Below, piece after piece: positions 56,243-63,772 of a stretch of DNA of 64,000 nt (its first letter is position 1; each line of letters begins with the position of its first letter). Location of the stretch: assembly GCF_001477055.1 (NCBI RefSeq), contig NZ_LDRK01000010.1, positions 1 to 64,000 on the forward strand, given 5' to 3'. The position numbers and the translations under genes are program-made. Below the pieces are notes generated by a model. The model was not told the DNA's origin. It did not search any database and was given only the letters and a program-made list of their open reading frames with translations. The DNA comes from Leucobacter chromiiresistens. GTDB taxonomy: Bacteria; Actinomycetota; Actinomycetes; Actinomycetales; Microbacteriaceae.

Positions 56243-56470
56243 AGACGACGCGGCGGCCGTCTCGCAGGTGCGGGCGCTCGCGGACATCGTCGACCAGGCC
56301 GGCGCGACGGGGATACCGGCCTCGCGATCCGCACCCACTCGCTGCTGTCGAAGCTGCTCGACGAGCTCCGTGCACGCCGTGTCGAGCAGGGCACGCAGGC
56401 GGCCGCAGTCGCGTCGGCGCCAAACGTCACCCCGATCGCGTTGAAACGGCCCGTGCCCCGCCCGCAGTGA
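56243..56470 (+). pseudogene. Remnant of a phage protein (terminase small subunit-like C-terminus)
   Basis: In one frame the sequence reads DDAAAVSQVRALADIVDQAG; near 56315 the coherent reading shifts to another frame as GLAIRTHSLLSKLLDELRAR with RVEQGTQAAAV after it, ending at TGA 56468-56470. The paired helices resemble the C-terminal part of small terminase subunits. The frameshift and lack of a start mark it as a broken fragment with high GC, unlike the AT-richer cassette that follows. Confidence 0.5.
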
Positions 56471-56748
56471 CGGTATGCAAACCGACGCAACACCGACGTC
56501 CATTTAACGGATGTGTTTCGTTTGTCGTATCCGGAAGCCTGCTTAACTGCAGGGACAATCGGTAATTCCTGATGCCGACACGTGGAGCGGCTTGTCACAC
56601 GTAGCTCGCGCGCTCGTGGCACCAGTGCCTATGCAGCATCCATCGTCTGCTCTAAAGTTGAGCTCGCGATCCTCGGTCTATGTTCACTTAAGAACTAGCA
56701 TGGTGAGAGGAATCACCTGTCAAATTGCGGAGAGGCGAGAGTAAAGTT

Positions 56749-57168
56749 TTGACTGAACTTCGCATCGAGCCTATATTTGAAGGAAACGACAGCATAAGCA
56801 TCGTTTCAACCGCAGGAGAATCGGACCGTGTTGCTGAATTCCTGACAAGCCTCAATGACCGTGTGCGTTCTCGTTTCCACTACTTCTTTTTGAAACTAAG
56901 CATGAAAATGCGCCTGAAAAGTCCGCAGCATATGCGACAGATCAAGGGAGTTAGGGATCCCTATGGCAAGGGAGCTGAAGTTCATGAGCTTAAGGTCGAC
57001 GTAAGTCCTGGATACAGGGTGTACTTGGTTCGGTTCAACAACCGTTGGTTTGTAACGCATGGGCGAAAAGGCAAACCTAAGGATCGTGATGTTCCGAAGG
57101 AGGCCGAAAAAGCCTTGAGTATTTTCTATAGCGACATGGGACAAATCCAAGAAGGGGAAGACCAATGA
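56749..57168 (+). CDS. RelE/HigB-family toxin (gp49-like) of the three-gene cassette
   Basis: A 139-residue protein (147 if TTG 56725 is used), longer than minimal HigB. The C-terminal part, KGVRDPYGKGAEVHELKV followed by YRVYLVRFNNRWFVTHGRKG and the Lys-rich helix PKEAEKALSIF, matches the RelE/HigB fold in which basic and aromatic residues cut mRNA on the ribosome. ATGA overlap with the next gene ensures paired synthesis. The start is TTG by elimination, preceded by GGAGAGG. The gene is much less GC-rich than the core genome. The preceding 254 bp (56471-56748) are AT-richer and must hold its promoter; TTGAGC (56658) with TATGTT (56679) is a weak candidate. Confidence 0.75.
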   Translation: MTELRIEPIFEGNDSISIVSTAGESDRVAEFLTSLNDRVRSRFHYFFLKLSMKMRLKSPQHMRQIKGVRDPYGKGAEVHELKVDVSPGYRVYLVRFNNRWFVTHGRKGKPKDRDVPKEAEKALSIFYSDMGQIQEGEDQ

Positions 57169-57542
57169 GTGTGTTTCCAGTAGGCGATGCAGCTTATGAC
57201 GCCATTTTTGCCGAAGAAGCAGCGATGATCGATGCTTCAGAATCGATCGCCGAAGCTCTTGAGCGCAGCGGCTTGTCCCAGGTCGAACTCGCCGAGTTGC
57301 TAGGCGTGTCGAAAAGTGAAATTTCAGCGCGACTCCGTGGCGAACGAAATATTACGGTTCGCAAGTTAGCCGCCACTTTGCACGTGCTCGGGGCGTCTCT
57401 GAAGATTGAAGCTAACTTCGCTGGGTCAGAGAAACCTCAGCAGTCGACGAAATGGCGATTTAAGCCAGAAGCACATGCTCATCGTGTTTCACAGAGCGAG
57501 CTAGCGTCCGCATACATCAGCCGTTCTTTGATGGCCGCATGA
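57165..57542 (+). CDS. XRE-family antitoxin with long C-terminal tail
   Basis: A 125-residue protein. Residues about 30-85 form a Cro/C1 helix-turn-helix (ALERSGLSQVELAELLGVSK and SEISARLRGERNITVRKLAA). The final 40 residues, KWRFKPEAHAHRVSQSELAS and AYISRSLMAA, extend past the DNA-binding domain and contain aromatic and hydrophobic residues, as does the chaperone-addiction tail of TAC antitoxins. It overlaps both neighbours by ATGA. It should bind its own promoter and neutralise the toxin. Confidence 0.78.
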   Translation: MSVFPVGDAAYDAIFAEEAAMIDASESIAEALERSGLSQVELAELLGVSKSEISARLRGERNITVRKLAATLHVLGASLKIEANFAGSEKPQQSTKWRFKPEAHAHRVSQSELASAYISRSLMAA

Positions 57543-57982
57543 GCGGCTCTACACAGTTTCTACTAGTCAACCCAGAGGTCATCTCCATTTCATCGCATCG
57601 CCACGATGCAGAAGGAGACGAACTCATTTGGGAAACCGGAATCGCTCCCGAAGGGATTAGCGATATGGGTGGCCGAGTGGTTTTCGGAACTCTCCAAGCT
57701 GGCTGCGACTCAGGCGGCGGTGCGGTGATTGTGGCGTCGATCTTCCGTCAACCGGAGGGGGAGCTCCTAGAGCTTGAGGCTTTTGAAGAGGCTTTTGTAG
57801 ATTCCGATGCTCTCGAAACACTTTACGACATTGCCAGGGCATCCTTAAGACAGGTTCTTTCGTTCATCGAAGTTCAGATCGACCTGCCCCGAAAAGCTCC
57901 AGAGCCCCAGATCGGCTACCTGACGAGACAACATGAGGATCGTGAAACGGAAGAGCTATACGAGGAGCCTGGCGCTTCTTGA
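57539..57982 (+). CDS. Third gene of the cassette, possible SecB-like chaperone
   Basis: A 147-residue acidic soluble protein: QFLLVNPEVISISSHRHDAE start, a beta-rich middle (GGRVVFGTLQAGCDSGGGAV and IVASIFRQPEGE), then a helix pair ALETLYDIARASLRQVLSFI and the end VQIDLPRKAPEPQI. The order beta sheet, then helix, then a Leu-Pro rich strand resembles SecB and the SecB-like chaperones of toxin-antitoxin-chaperone operons such as M. tuberculosis Rv1957. No firm motif proves it. Translationally coupled to the antitoxin. Confidence 0.55.
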   Translation: MSGSTQFLLVNPEVISISSHRHDAEGDELIWETGIAPEGISDMGGRVVFGTLQAGCDSGGGAVIVASIFRQPEGELLELEAFEEAFVDSDALETLYDIARASLRQVLSFIEVQIDLPRKAPEPQIGYLTRQHEDRETEELYEEPGAS

Positions 57983-58058
57983 GCTTTCGAAGCTGAGTGC
58001 GAACATGCCTCGATATGGCATTCGAGGATGCGGGAACCCTCTCCCGAAACATTTGTCG

Positions 58059-58076
58059 TGGCAACATCATGGCAAC
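58059..58076. repeat. Paired TGGCAAC repeats, right end of island (possible integrase arm sites)
   Basis: TGGCAAC at 58059-58065 and 58070-58076, 11-bp period, same orientation as the left pair at 53722-53739. The gap 57983-58357 otherwise holds attR and a parS-like site, and no gene. Confidence 0.6.
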
Positions 58077-58178
58077 ATTCGACGTGAAAGTTACTGATTC
58101 CGACTGATCCCGATAATCGTAGATCGCTGTAATAACGCAGATTCTGGCGGAGTCGACCAACTTGATTCGTGCTTTGGT

Positions 58179-58201
58179 GGAGTTCGATTCCCAGGATCCA
58201 C
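58179..58201. other. attR: right attachment site of the island
   Basis: GGAGTTCGATTCCCAGGATC followed by CAC repeats the tRNA-Ala 3' end with a 2-bp deletion. There is no tRNA body before it, so it is a junction, not a gene. Confidence 0.75.
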
Positions 58202-58237
58202 CGACAGACACCCCGGCCTCAGTGCCGGGGGTGTTGT

Positions 58238-58251
58238 GTTTCACGTGGAAC
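58238..58251. promoter_or_regulatory. parS-like site right of the island
   Basis: GTTTCACGTGGAAC, one base off the perfect palindrome and the same variant as in gyrB, in intergenic DNA 36 bp beyond attR. Here no coding constraint explains it, so a real parS is likely. Confidence 0.72.
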
Positions 58252-58357
58252 GTGTGACGAGGATCCGAAGTGCGGACGCGAGGGTAGGGGAAACCCGAAT
58301 GGGACCGTCGGGCCTGCTGGCTCCTCTCGGGTGCGGGGGAGCGCCTACCGTAGAACC

Positions 58358-59833
58358 ATGACCACTCCCCACCCCTCCGAAGCGCCGACGACGCCACTGC
58401 CGCCGACGCGCGGCCTTCCGCAGACTGCGACCGCAGGCATGCAGTCGGATGCGCAGAGCACGGCGCCGATGCACCCGCAGGCCGACGCGCAGGCATCGGC
58501 CCAGCCGCACGCGCAGACGACTCCGTACCCGCGGGTGGCGCCGCAGACCGCGCCCACAGCCCCACCGGCACCCCCGGCAGCAGCCGGTCTCCCGCACGCG
58601 GCCCCGCAGCAGCAGGTGCGATCGGCGGCCGCGCCCACCTCGAAGACCCCCTTCCGTCTGCTGCTCACCTGCCTCCACCTCGCCGCACTCGGCATCGTGG
58701 GATTCACCATCACGCTCGTGCTCGCCGCGCTCCTCGGCACCGGCATCGGCATGCTCATCATCGGGATCGGCCTGGTGCTGCTCGTCGCGGCGGTCTACGC
58801 GCTCTTCGGCATCGCCTGGTTCGAGACCTTCCGAGTCGGCGGCCTCTACGGGATCTCGGTCACGGCTCCGGCGTGGCAGCAGCGGCGCGGCCCGGGCTTC
58901 GGCGGTTGGTTGGGCTCCGTGCTGCGGCAGTCGGTGGATGGGCGGATGTGGCGCGCGGTCGCGAACTTCGCGATCTCGAGTGCGCTGGGCGCTGCCCTGC
59001 TCGGGCTCGTGCAGGGCTTCGTGCAGGCCTTCGTCTCCGTGTTCCGCACCTCGTCGGTGTGGTGGCAGCCGGGAATCATCGGCATGCTGATCTGCGCCGG
59101 CGGCATCGTGGGTCTCGCGCTGCTGCACCGACTGATCGCCGTCGCCATCATCGGTTCCACCGCGGCCGAGGCGGAGCTCACGGAGCATGCGCGCGTCTCC
59201 GACGAGCAGCGCGCGGGGGCGGTGCGCGCAGCAGACGTCGAGCGCACCCGCATCGAACGGGACCTGCACGACGGCGTGCAGCCCCGGCTGGTGTCGGTCG
59301 GCATGACGCTCGGGCTCGCGCAGCAGAAGATCGACTCCGACCCCGACGCGGCGAAGATGCTGGTCGCCGAAGCGCACACCTCGACGAAGGCGGCGATCAC
59401 CGAGCTGCGCCAGCTCGCGCGGGGCATCTACGCCTCCGTGCTCGACGATCGCGGGCTCGACGCGGCCCTCTCCGCACTCGCAGCCCGGTCGCACATCCCC
59501 GTGCAGGTCGATGTGCGGCTCTCCGGCCGCTGCAGTCGCGATGCCGAGGCCGCCGTGTACTTCGCCATCGCGGAATCGCTGACGAATGCGGCGAAGCACT
59601 CCCGCGCGAGCGAGGCGCGCGTCATCGTGCGTATGCGCGACGACGACGATGCGCCGACCCCGTTCCTCTGGGCCCGGGTCGAGGACAACGGCATCGGCGG
59701 CGCGCGAGTCACCCCCGGGGGCGGCCTCGACGGCATCATGAATCGGGTGCTCGCCGCCGGCGGCACCACCCGCCTCGACAGTCCGCGCGGCGGCCCCACG
59801 ACCCTGGAGGTGAGCGTCCCGTGCGCATCCTGA
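58358..59833 (+). CDS. Two-component sensor histidine kinase (NarL-type partner)
   Basis: A 491-residue membrane kinase. The first 100 residues are Ala/Pro/Gln/Thr-rich and probably unstructured; about four to five membrane helices follow (about 105-125, 130-150, 205-228, 240-262). The HisKA_3 dimerisation domain has His304 in RIERDLHDGVQPRL and the HATPase part VYFAIAESLTNAAKHSRA and VEDNGIGGARVTPGGGLDGI. ATG 58358 is used; the frame upstream lies in the island's right border. The stop overlaps the response regulator by 13 bp. No recognisable sensor domain, so the signal is probably envelope-related. Confidence 0.9.
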   Translation: MTTPHPSEAPTTPLPPTRGLPQTATAGMQSDAQSTAPMHPQADAQASAQPHAQTTPYPRVAPQTAPTAPPAPPAAAGLPHAAPQQQVRSAAAPTSKTPFRLLLTCLHLAALGIVGFTITLVLAALLGTGIGMLIIGIGLVLLVAAVYALFGIAWFETFRVGGLYGISVTAPAWQQRRGPGFGGWLGSVLRQSVDGRMWRAVANFAISSALGAALLGLVQGFVQAFVSVFRTSSVWWQPGIIGMLICAGGIVGLALLHRLIAVAIIGSTAAEAELTEHARVSDEQRAGAVRAADVERTRIERDLHDGVQPRLVSVGMTLGLAQQKIDSDPDAAKMLVAEAHTSTKAAITELRQLARGIYASVLDDRGLDAALSALAARSHIPVQVDVRLSGRCSRDAEAAVYFAIAESLTNAAKHSRASEARVIVRMRDDDDAPTPFLWARVEDNGIGGARVTPGGGLDGIMNRVLAAGGTTRLDSPRGGPTTLEVSVPCAS

Positions 59834-60537
59834 TCTGCGAAGACTCGGTGCTGCTGCGCGAAGGGCTGGTCCGTTTGCTCGAGCACGGCGGGCACAGCGT
59901 CGTGGCGGCTCTCCCCGATGCGACGTCGCTGCACCAGACCGTCGCTGCGACCGAGCCCGAACTGTGCATCCTCGACGTGCGACTGCCGCCCTCCTTCACG
60001 GACGAGGGGATCCTCGCAGCACTCGAGCTGCGTCGCACGCACCCGCGTCTTCCGGTGCTCGTGCTCTCCCAATACGTGGAGGAGCGCTACGCGAGCGAGC
60101 TGATCGCCGCCCAGGGCGGGGCCTTCGGCTACCTCCTGAAGGATCGCGTCGCGGACGTCGGCGAGTTCATCGACTCGGTGCAGCGCATCGCGTCGGGGGC
60201 GACGGTGCTCGACCCCGAGGTCGTCGCCCAGCTGCTCACCCGCCGGTCTCGCGACGATCGCATGCGCGCACTCACGGAACGCGAGCGAACCGTGCTCGCG
60301 GCGCTCGCCGAGGGTCGATCGAATCAGTCGATCGCAGCCCTGCTGTTCCTCTCCGAGGCGAGCGTCGAGAAGCACATCACCGCGATCTTCCAGAAGCTGC
60401 AACTCGAACCCGACGGCGGCGGCAATCGCCGAGTGCTCGCCGCGATCGCCCATTTCGAGAGCGTGGGGGGTACGCCTGCAGCCGGGCCCGACGCCCGACG
60501 TTCCACCCCCGAACCACAGACCGGAGCCTCAGCATGA
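59821..60537 (+). CDS. LuxR/NarL-family response regulator
   Basis: A 238-residue regulator. The receiver has acidic residues Glu7 and Asp8, phospho-acceptor Asp52 (LCILDVRLPP), and Lys in FGYLLKDRV; the output domain is a LuxR helix-turn-helix: LTERERTVLAALAEGRSNQS and SEASVEKHITAIFQKLQLE. Start GTG 59821 lies within the kinase gene, and the stop overlaps the next gene as ATGA, so kinase, regulator and the membrane protein form one transcript. Confidence 0.93.
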   Translation: MRILICEDSVLLREGLVRLLEHGGHSVVAALPDATSLHQTVAATEPELCILDVRLPPSFTDEGILAALELRRTHPRLPVLVLSQYVEERYASELIAAQGGAFGYLLKDRVADVGEFIDSVQRIASGATVLDPEVVAQLLTRRSRDDRMRALTERERTVLAALAEGRSNQSIAALLFLSEASVEKHITAIFQKLQLEPDGGGNRRVLAAIAHFESVGGTPAAGPDARRSTPEPQTGASA

Positions 60538-61637
60538 CCACGCCCACCACTCCCGACGAGTCCCACGATGGATCGATCGCGCAGCCGACCCCGCAGCCGA
60601 CGACTGCGCAGCCGACCCTGCAGAACGGTGCGCCGACGCCCGGGACCACCGGGCCGGACGCCCCGCAGCCCGGGGCATCGCAGCCCGGGGAGCCTCAGCA
60701 GGCGAGGCCCCAGCCGATGAGCACCGCACGCAAGGGAACGCCCTCGACGCGCGTGATCGTCGCGGTGACGGCGGCGGTCGGGGGAGTGGCGCTGCTCGCG
60801 GTCGCCGCATCGACCGCTTACTCCTCCGTCATGCCCGAGCGCTACGACGCGATCGATGCGTTCGTCGGCAGCGCGGTCGATTTCGACGGGAGCGAGGGTC
60901 CGGGCGGCGCGGCGCCCGGCTCGGAGCAGCTGGTCGATGACGGTTCGGGCACGGTGACGCACTTCGCCCCCATCGACGAGGTGCGGTCACTGGACGTGGA
61001 GATCGCGGGCGCATCGTTCGACGTGGCATTCGGCGACGTCGGCGAGGCGGAGCTCGCAGTGACGGGAGATCGCGCCGCGAACTGGACGCTCGCGGTGCGC
61101 GAGGGCCGTCTGGTCGTCGAGACGCCGGATCGCGGGTTCACCACGGGCTGCTTCGTCAATTGCGGCTCCGGCTCGCTCGGCGACGCCTCGGGCACGCTGA
61201 CCCTGCCGCAGTCGATGATGGAGGATGGCATGCTCGACGCGGAACTGAGCGTCGAGGGCGGAGCACTGCGAGGCTCGGGATCCTTCCGCTCGCTCGACGT
61301 CAGCGTGCAGGGCGGCGACATCCGTCTCGACGGCAGCGCCCAGAACGTCGAGGTCGAGGTCGAAGCCGGCAAGGCGGAGCTCGAGCTCGCGGATGTGGGA
61401 ACGGCCGAGGTCGGCGTGGAGGCGGGGTCGGTTCGGGTGACGATGACCGGCGCCGCTCCGGATCGCGTCTCCGTCGAGGCGAGCACCGGCAGTGCCGCGC
61501 TCGATCTGCCGGAGGCCGACTACCGCGTCGATGCGACGGCCGAGCTCGGCGAGCTCGACGACCGTCTCACGAAGAGCGAGGACTCGAAGCACGTGGTGAC
61601 GGTGCGTGCGGAGGCCGCGAAGGTCGTGCTGCAGTAG
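60534..61637 (+). CDS. Membrane-anchored DUF4097-like protein
   Basis: A 367-residue protein with a Pro/Gln/Thr-rich cytoplasmic N-terminus (1-70), one transmembrane helix (about 72-95, VIVAVTAAVGGVALLAVAAS), and an extracytoplasmic region (about 140-367) of repeated short beta strands such as ELSVEGGALRGSGSFRSLDV, which fits the DUF4097 beta-helix often encoded with LiaS/LiaR-type systems. CFVNCGSG may form a disulfide. Being in the two-component operon, it may be its sensor partner or output. Confidence 0.7.
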   Translation: MTTPTTPDESHDGSIAQPTPQPTTAQPTLQNGAPTPGTTGPDAPQPGASQPGEPQQARPQPMSTARKGTPSTRVIVAVTAAVGGVALLAVAASTAYSSVMPERYDAIDAFVGSAVDFDGSEGPGGAAPGSEQLVDDGSGTVTHFAPIDEVRSLDVEIAGASFDVAFGDVGEAELAVTGDRAANWTLAVREGRLVVETPDRGFTTGCFVNCGSGSLGDASGTLTLPQSMMEDGMLDAELSVEGGALRGSGSFRSLDVSVQGGDIRLDGSAQNVEVEVEAGKAELELADVGTAEVGVEAGSVRVTMTGAAPDRVSVEASTGSAALDLPEADYRVDATAELGELDDRLTKSEDSKHVVTVRAEAAKVVLQ

Positions 61638-61707
61638 CCTGCACGGACCGAGACGCCTGCGCACACCGAGACGCCCCGGCTCCGCGGGCGCACCGTACAC
61701 TGGGCGC

Positions 61708-63093
61708 ATGGACCACGGCGGAGACGCAGGGCGGGACGGCGGAAACGCAGGGCGTCACGGCGGAGACGCAGGGCGTCACGGCGGAGCGGTGCCGGTGCGC
61801 CCGGCGCCGGGCGCGCCGGCGCCGTCGGGCCCGCACGCGGACCGGTCGGCGACGCTCGGCGCCTCGGCCCGGTTCGCTCCGCGCGGGCCGGAGGGCCGGG
61901 CCCGCGCGGAGGCGAACGGGAGCGCCGGGCCCGCATCGTGGGCCCGCACCCCGCTGCGATGGGGCGCCGATGTGCTCGGCGAGGGCTTCGAGGCGGCGGA
62001 GCTGGACCTCGGCGCGGACGACGAGGGGCCGCTCGTCGCGACCCTCGTCCGCTCCCTGCCGACGCCGCCCGGCCTGATCGATCGCCTGCTGCGCCGCACA
62101 CCGCCTCTCGCCGATGTCGATGTGCTCTACGTGCACGGCTGGTCCGACTATTTCTTCCAGCGCAGCATGGCGCGCTTCTGGACCGATCGGGGCGCCCGCT
62201 TCTACGCGCTCGACCTGCGCAAGTACGGCCGAAGCCTGCGCGACGGGCAGACGCCGGGCTACATCGAGAATCTCGATGACTACGATCTCGAGATCGGGTT
62301 GGCGCTCGCGGCGATCGGGCACGGCGAGCCGCTGTCCGGCGCGGAGCCCCCACCCGGTCCCGGGCCGCAGGGCGGGGCGGCTCCTGCCGGCTCGGCACCG
62401 CGAGACGGGGGCGCCCCGCGCAGACTCATCCTCTTCGGTCACTCCACGGGCGGCCTCATTCTGAGCCTGTGGGCAGCCACCCATCCGGGCCGGGCCGACG
62501 CGCTCGTGCTCAACAGCCCGTGGCTCGAGTTCCAGCTGACGGGAGCGGGCCGGCAGATGCTCGCCCCGCTCCTCGATCTCGGCGCGAGGTTCAATCTGCG
62601 GGACTCCGCACCGCAGTTCGATGCGGGGCTCTACACGCGCGCGCAGCGCACTGTGGGACCGCAGGACGAGCTGGCCGTGATCGACGAGCGCTGGAGGCCG
62701 GCGCGCAGTCACGCGGTGCTCACCGTGTGGCTCCGCGCGATCCTCGCCGGCCATGCGCGGGTGAGTCGCGGCCTCGCCATCGAGTCACCGATCCTCATGC
62801 TGCTGTCGGCCCGCTCGGCGCTCCCGCTGCGCTGGGACGAGTCGCTGACGAGCGCCGACACGGTGCTCGAGGTCGATGAGATCGCGAAGGCGTCGCTGCG
62901 GCTGGGCTCGACGCTCACCGTCGAGCGACTCGACGGCGCCCTGCACGACGTCTTCCTGTCGCGGGACACGGTGCGCGCCGAGGCGTACGCCCGACTCGAG
63001 CGGTGGGTGACGGGCTGGACGGCGGCGCAGCGCGCGGCGGGAGGGCGCGCACCGCGGCGCCGGCGCGAGCGGGCCCACCCCGGCGCGGTCTGA
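61708..63093 (+). CDS. Alpha/beta hydrolase (serine aminopeptidase S33 / lysophospholipase-like)
   Basis: A 461-residue hydrolase. The nucleophile elbow is GHSTGG (Ser in RLILFGHSTGGLILSLW near residue 255), VLYVHGWSDYFFQ carries the oxyanion His-Gly, and LDGALHDVFLSRD near the end provides the catalytic His, with Asp likely in LEVDE or ELAVIDE. The first 75 residues are a Gly/Arg/Ala/Pro-rich tract built from a 7-residue repeat (HGGDAGR); a real start might be further in, but no better Met precedes the conserved part. The substrate is unknown, perhaps lipid esters. Confidence 0.8.
   Translation: MDHGGDAGRDGGNAGRHGGDAGRHGGAVPVRPAPGAPAPSGPHADRSATLGASARFAPRGPEGRARAEANGSAGPASWARTPLRWGADVLGEGFEAAELDLGADDEGPLVATLVRSLPTPPGLIDRLLRRTPPLADVDVLYVHGWSDYFFQRSMARFWTDRGARFYALDLRKYGRSLRDGQTPGYIENLDDYDLEIGLALAAIGHGEPLSGAEPPPGPGPQGGAAPAGSAPRDGGAPRRLILFGHSTGGLILSLWAATHPGRADALVLNSPWLEFQLTGAGRQMLAPLLDLGARFNLRDSAPQFDAGLYTRAQRTVGPQDELAVIDERWRPARSHAVLTVWLRAILAGHARVSRGLAIESPILMLLSARSALPLRWDESLTSADTVLEVDEIAKASLRLGSTLTVERLDGALHDVFLSRDTVRAEAYARLERWVTGWTAAQRAAGGRAPRRRRERAHPGAV
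61714..61785. repeat. 21-bp tandem repeat encoding HGGDAGR
   Basis: About 3.4 copies of a 21-bp unit (CACGGCGGAGACGCAGGGCG plus one base), with small changes, giving HGGDAGRDGGNAGRHGGDAG at the N-terminus of the hydrolase. Confidence 0.85.
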
Positions 63094-63146
63094 GCGCGTC
63101 GGCGCGGGCGGAGCGGCCTCGACGCCCGACCGACTAGGCTCGGATC

Positions 63147-63632
63147 ATGGATCTTCGAGTCGCCGCCTACGCCGTCGTTGAGCGGCGCGGCAAGATCCTG
63201 CTCACGCACTGGCGTCGGGGTCATCTGCACGGGTGGACGCTGCCGGGCGGCGGCATCGAGAGCGGCGAGGATCCCCGGGACGCGGTCGTGCGCGAGGTGG
63301 CGGAGGAGACCGGCCTCGAGGCGAAGGTCGGCAAGCTGCTCGGGGTGGATTCGCGTGTGATGGTGCGCGAGGAGGTGCCGGCGGGCGACGACCCCGAGCT
63401 GCACACCATCCGGATCGTCTACCGGGCGACCGTCGTGGACGGGCCGCTGCGCAACGAGGTCGACGGGTCGTCGGACGAGGCGCGGTGGGTGGCGCTCCGC
63501 GACATCAAGTCGCTGCGGACGCTCTCGCTGGTGCAGACGGGGCTGCGAATGGCGGGGCTGAATCGGCGCCCGGTGGGCAAGCCGGGCAAGGGCGCGAACC
63601 GTCAGGGCCGCTCGGGGAAGCCGCGCAAGTAG
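63147..63632 (+). CDS. NUDIX hydrolase
   Basis: A 161-residue enzyme with the Nudix box GGGIESGEDPRDAVVREVAE followed by ETGL (residues about 34-57) that binds Mg2+ and hydrolyses nucleoside diphosphate-linked compounds. The final 25 residues form a basic tail (KPGKGANRQGRSGKPRK), unusual for a housekeeping Nudix and possibly nucleic-acid binding. The target is unknown. Confidence 0.9.
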   Translation: MDLRVAAYAVVERRGKILLTHWRRGHLHGWTLPGGGIESGEDPRDAVVREVAEETGLEAKVGKLLGVDSRVMVREEVPAGDDPELHTIRIVYRATVVDGPLRNEVDGSSDEARWVALRDIKSLRTLSLVQTGLRMAGLNRRPVGKPGKGANRQGRSGKPRK

Positions 63633-63720
63633 TCGTTCGAGGGGATCGCGGCTCGCCGGAGAGAGGCAGCCGTTCGCGCACTGTCGGCGGGCGAGGATCG
63701 CGCCGACGGCGCGCAGAACG

Positions 63721-63758
63721 CGAATGGCGCCCCGGCTGGTGAGCCGGAGCGCCATTCG
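63721..63758. terminator. Hairpin between NUDIX and the convergent partial gene
   Basis: A 17-bp stem with one mismatch (63721-63737 with 63742-63758, arm beginning CGAATGGCGC) and loop GGTG, 15 bp past the stop of the minus-strand gene. Confidence 0.65.
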
Positions 63759-63772
63759 TCGTTGCAGATGCC

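Larger units (their letters stand above)
53649..58201. mobile_element. 4.5-kb integrated island (decayed prophage/integrative element) in tRNA-Ala
   Basis: The segment is bounded by the attL/attR repeat, starts with an inward-facing tyrosine integrase remnant at the tRNA end, holds paired TGGCAAC repeats at both ends, phage-like small genes, and a cassette whose base use is markedly AT-richer than the flanking core genes. Core gene order (gyrA, tRNA-Ile, tRNA-Ala) stops at it. The integrase is broken, so the element is probably immobile by itself. Confidence 0.85.

Noticed and set aside
56237-56470. An intact 77-codon gene on the plus strand
   Set aside because: Its first half is Arg/Gly noise while the coherent helical sequence lies in another frame, so it is a frameshifted remnant.
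58080-58092. GACGTGAAAG near attR as a parS half
   Set aside because: Lacks the left half of the palindrome; counted as chance.
58160-58201. A possible second tRNA gene, because of GGAGTTCGATTCC followed by GGATCCAC
   Set aside because: No anticodon arm or acceptor 5' strand precedes it; it is the attR junction.
61714-61785. Possible CRISPR-like repeat array
   Set aside because: Head-to-tail 21-bp units without spacers, in frame within a hydrolase gene.
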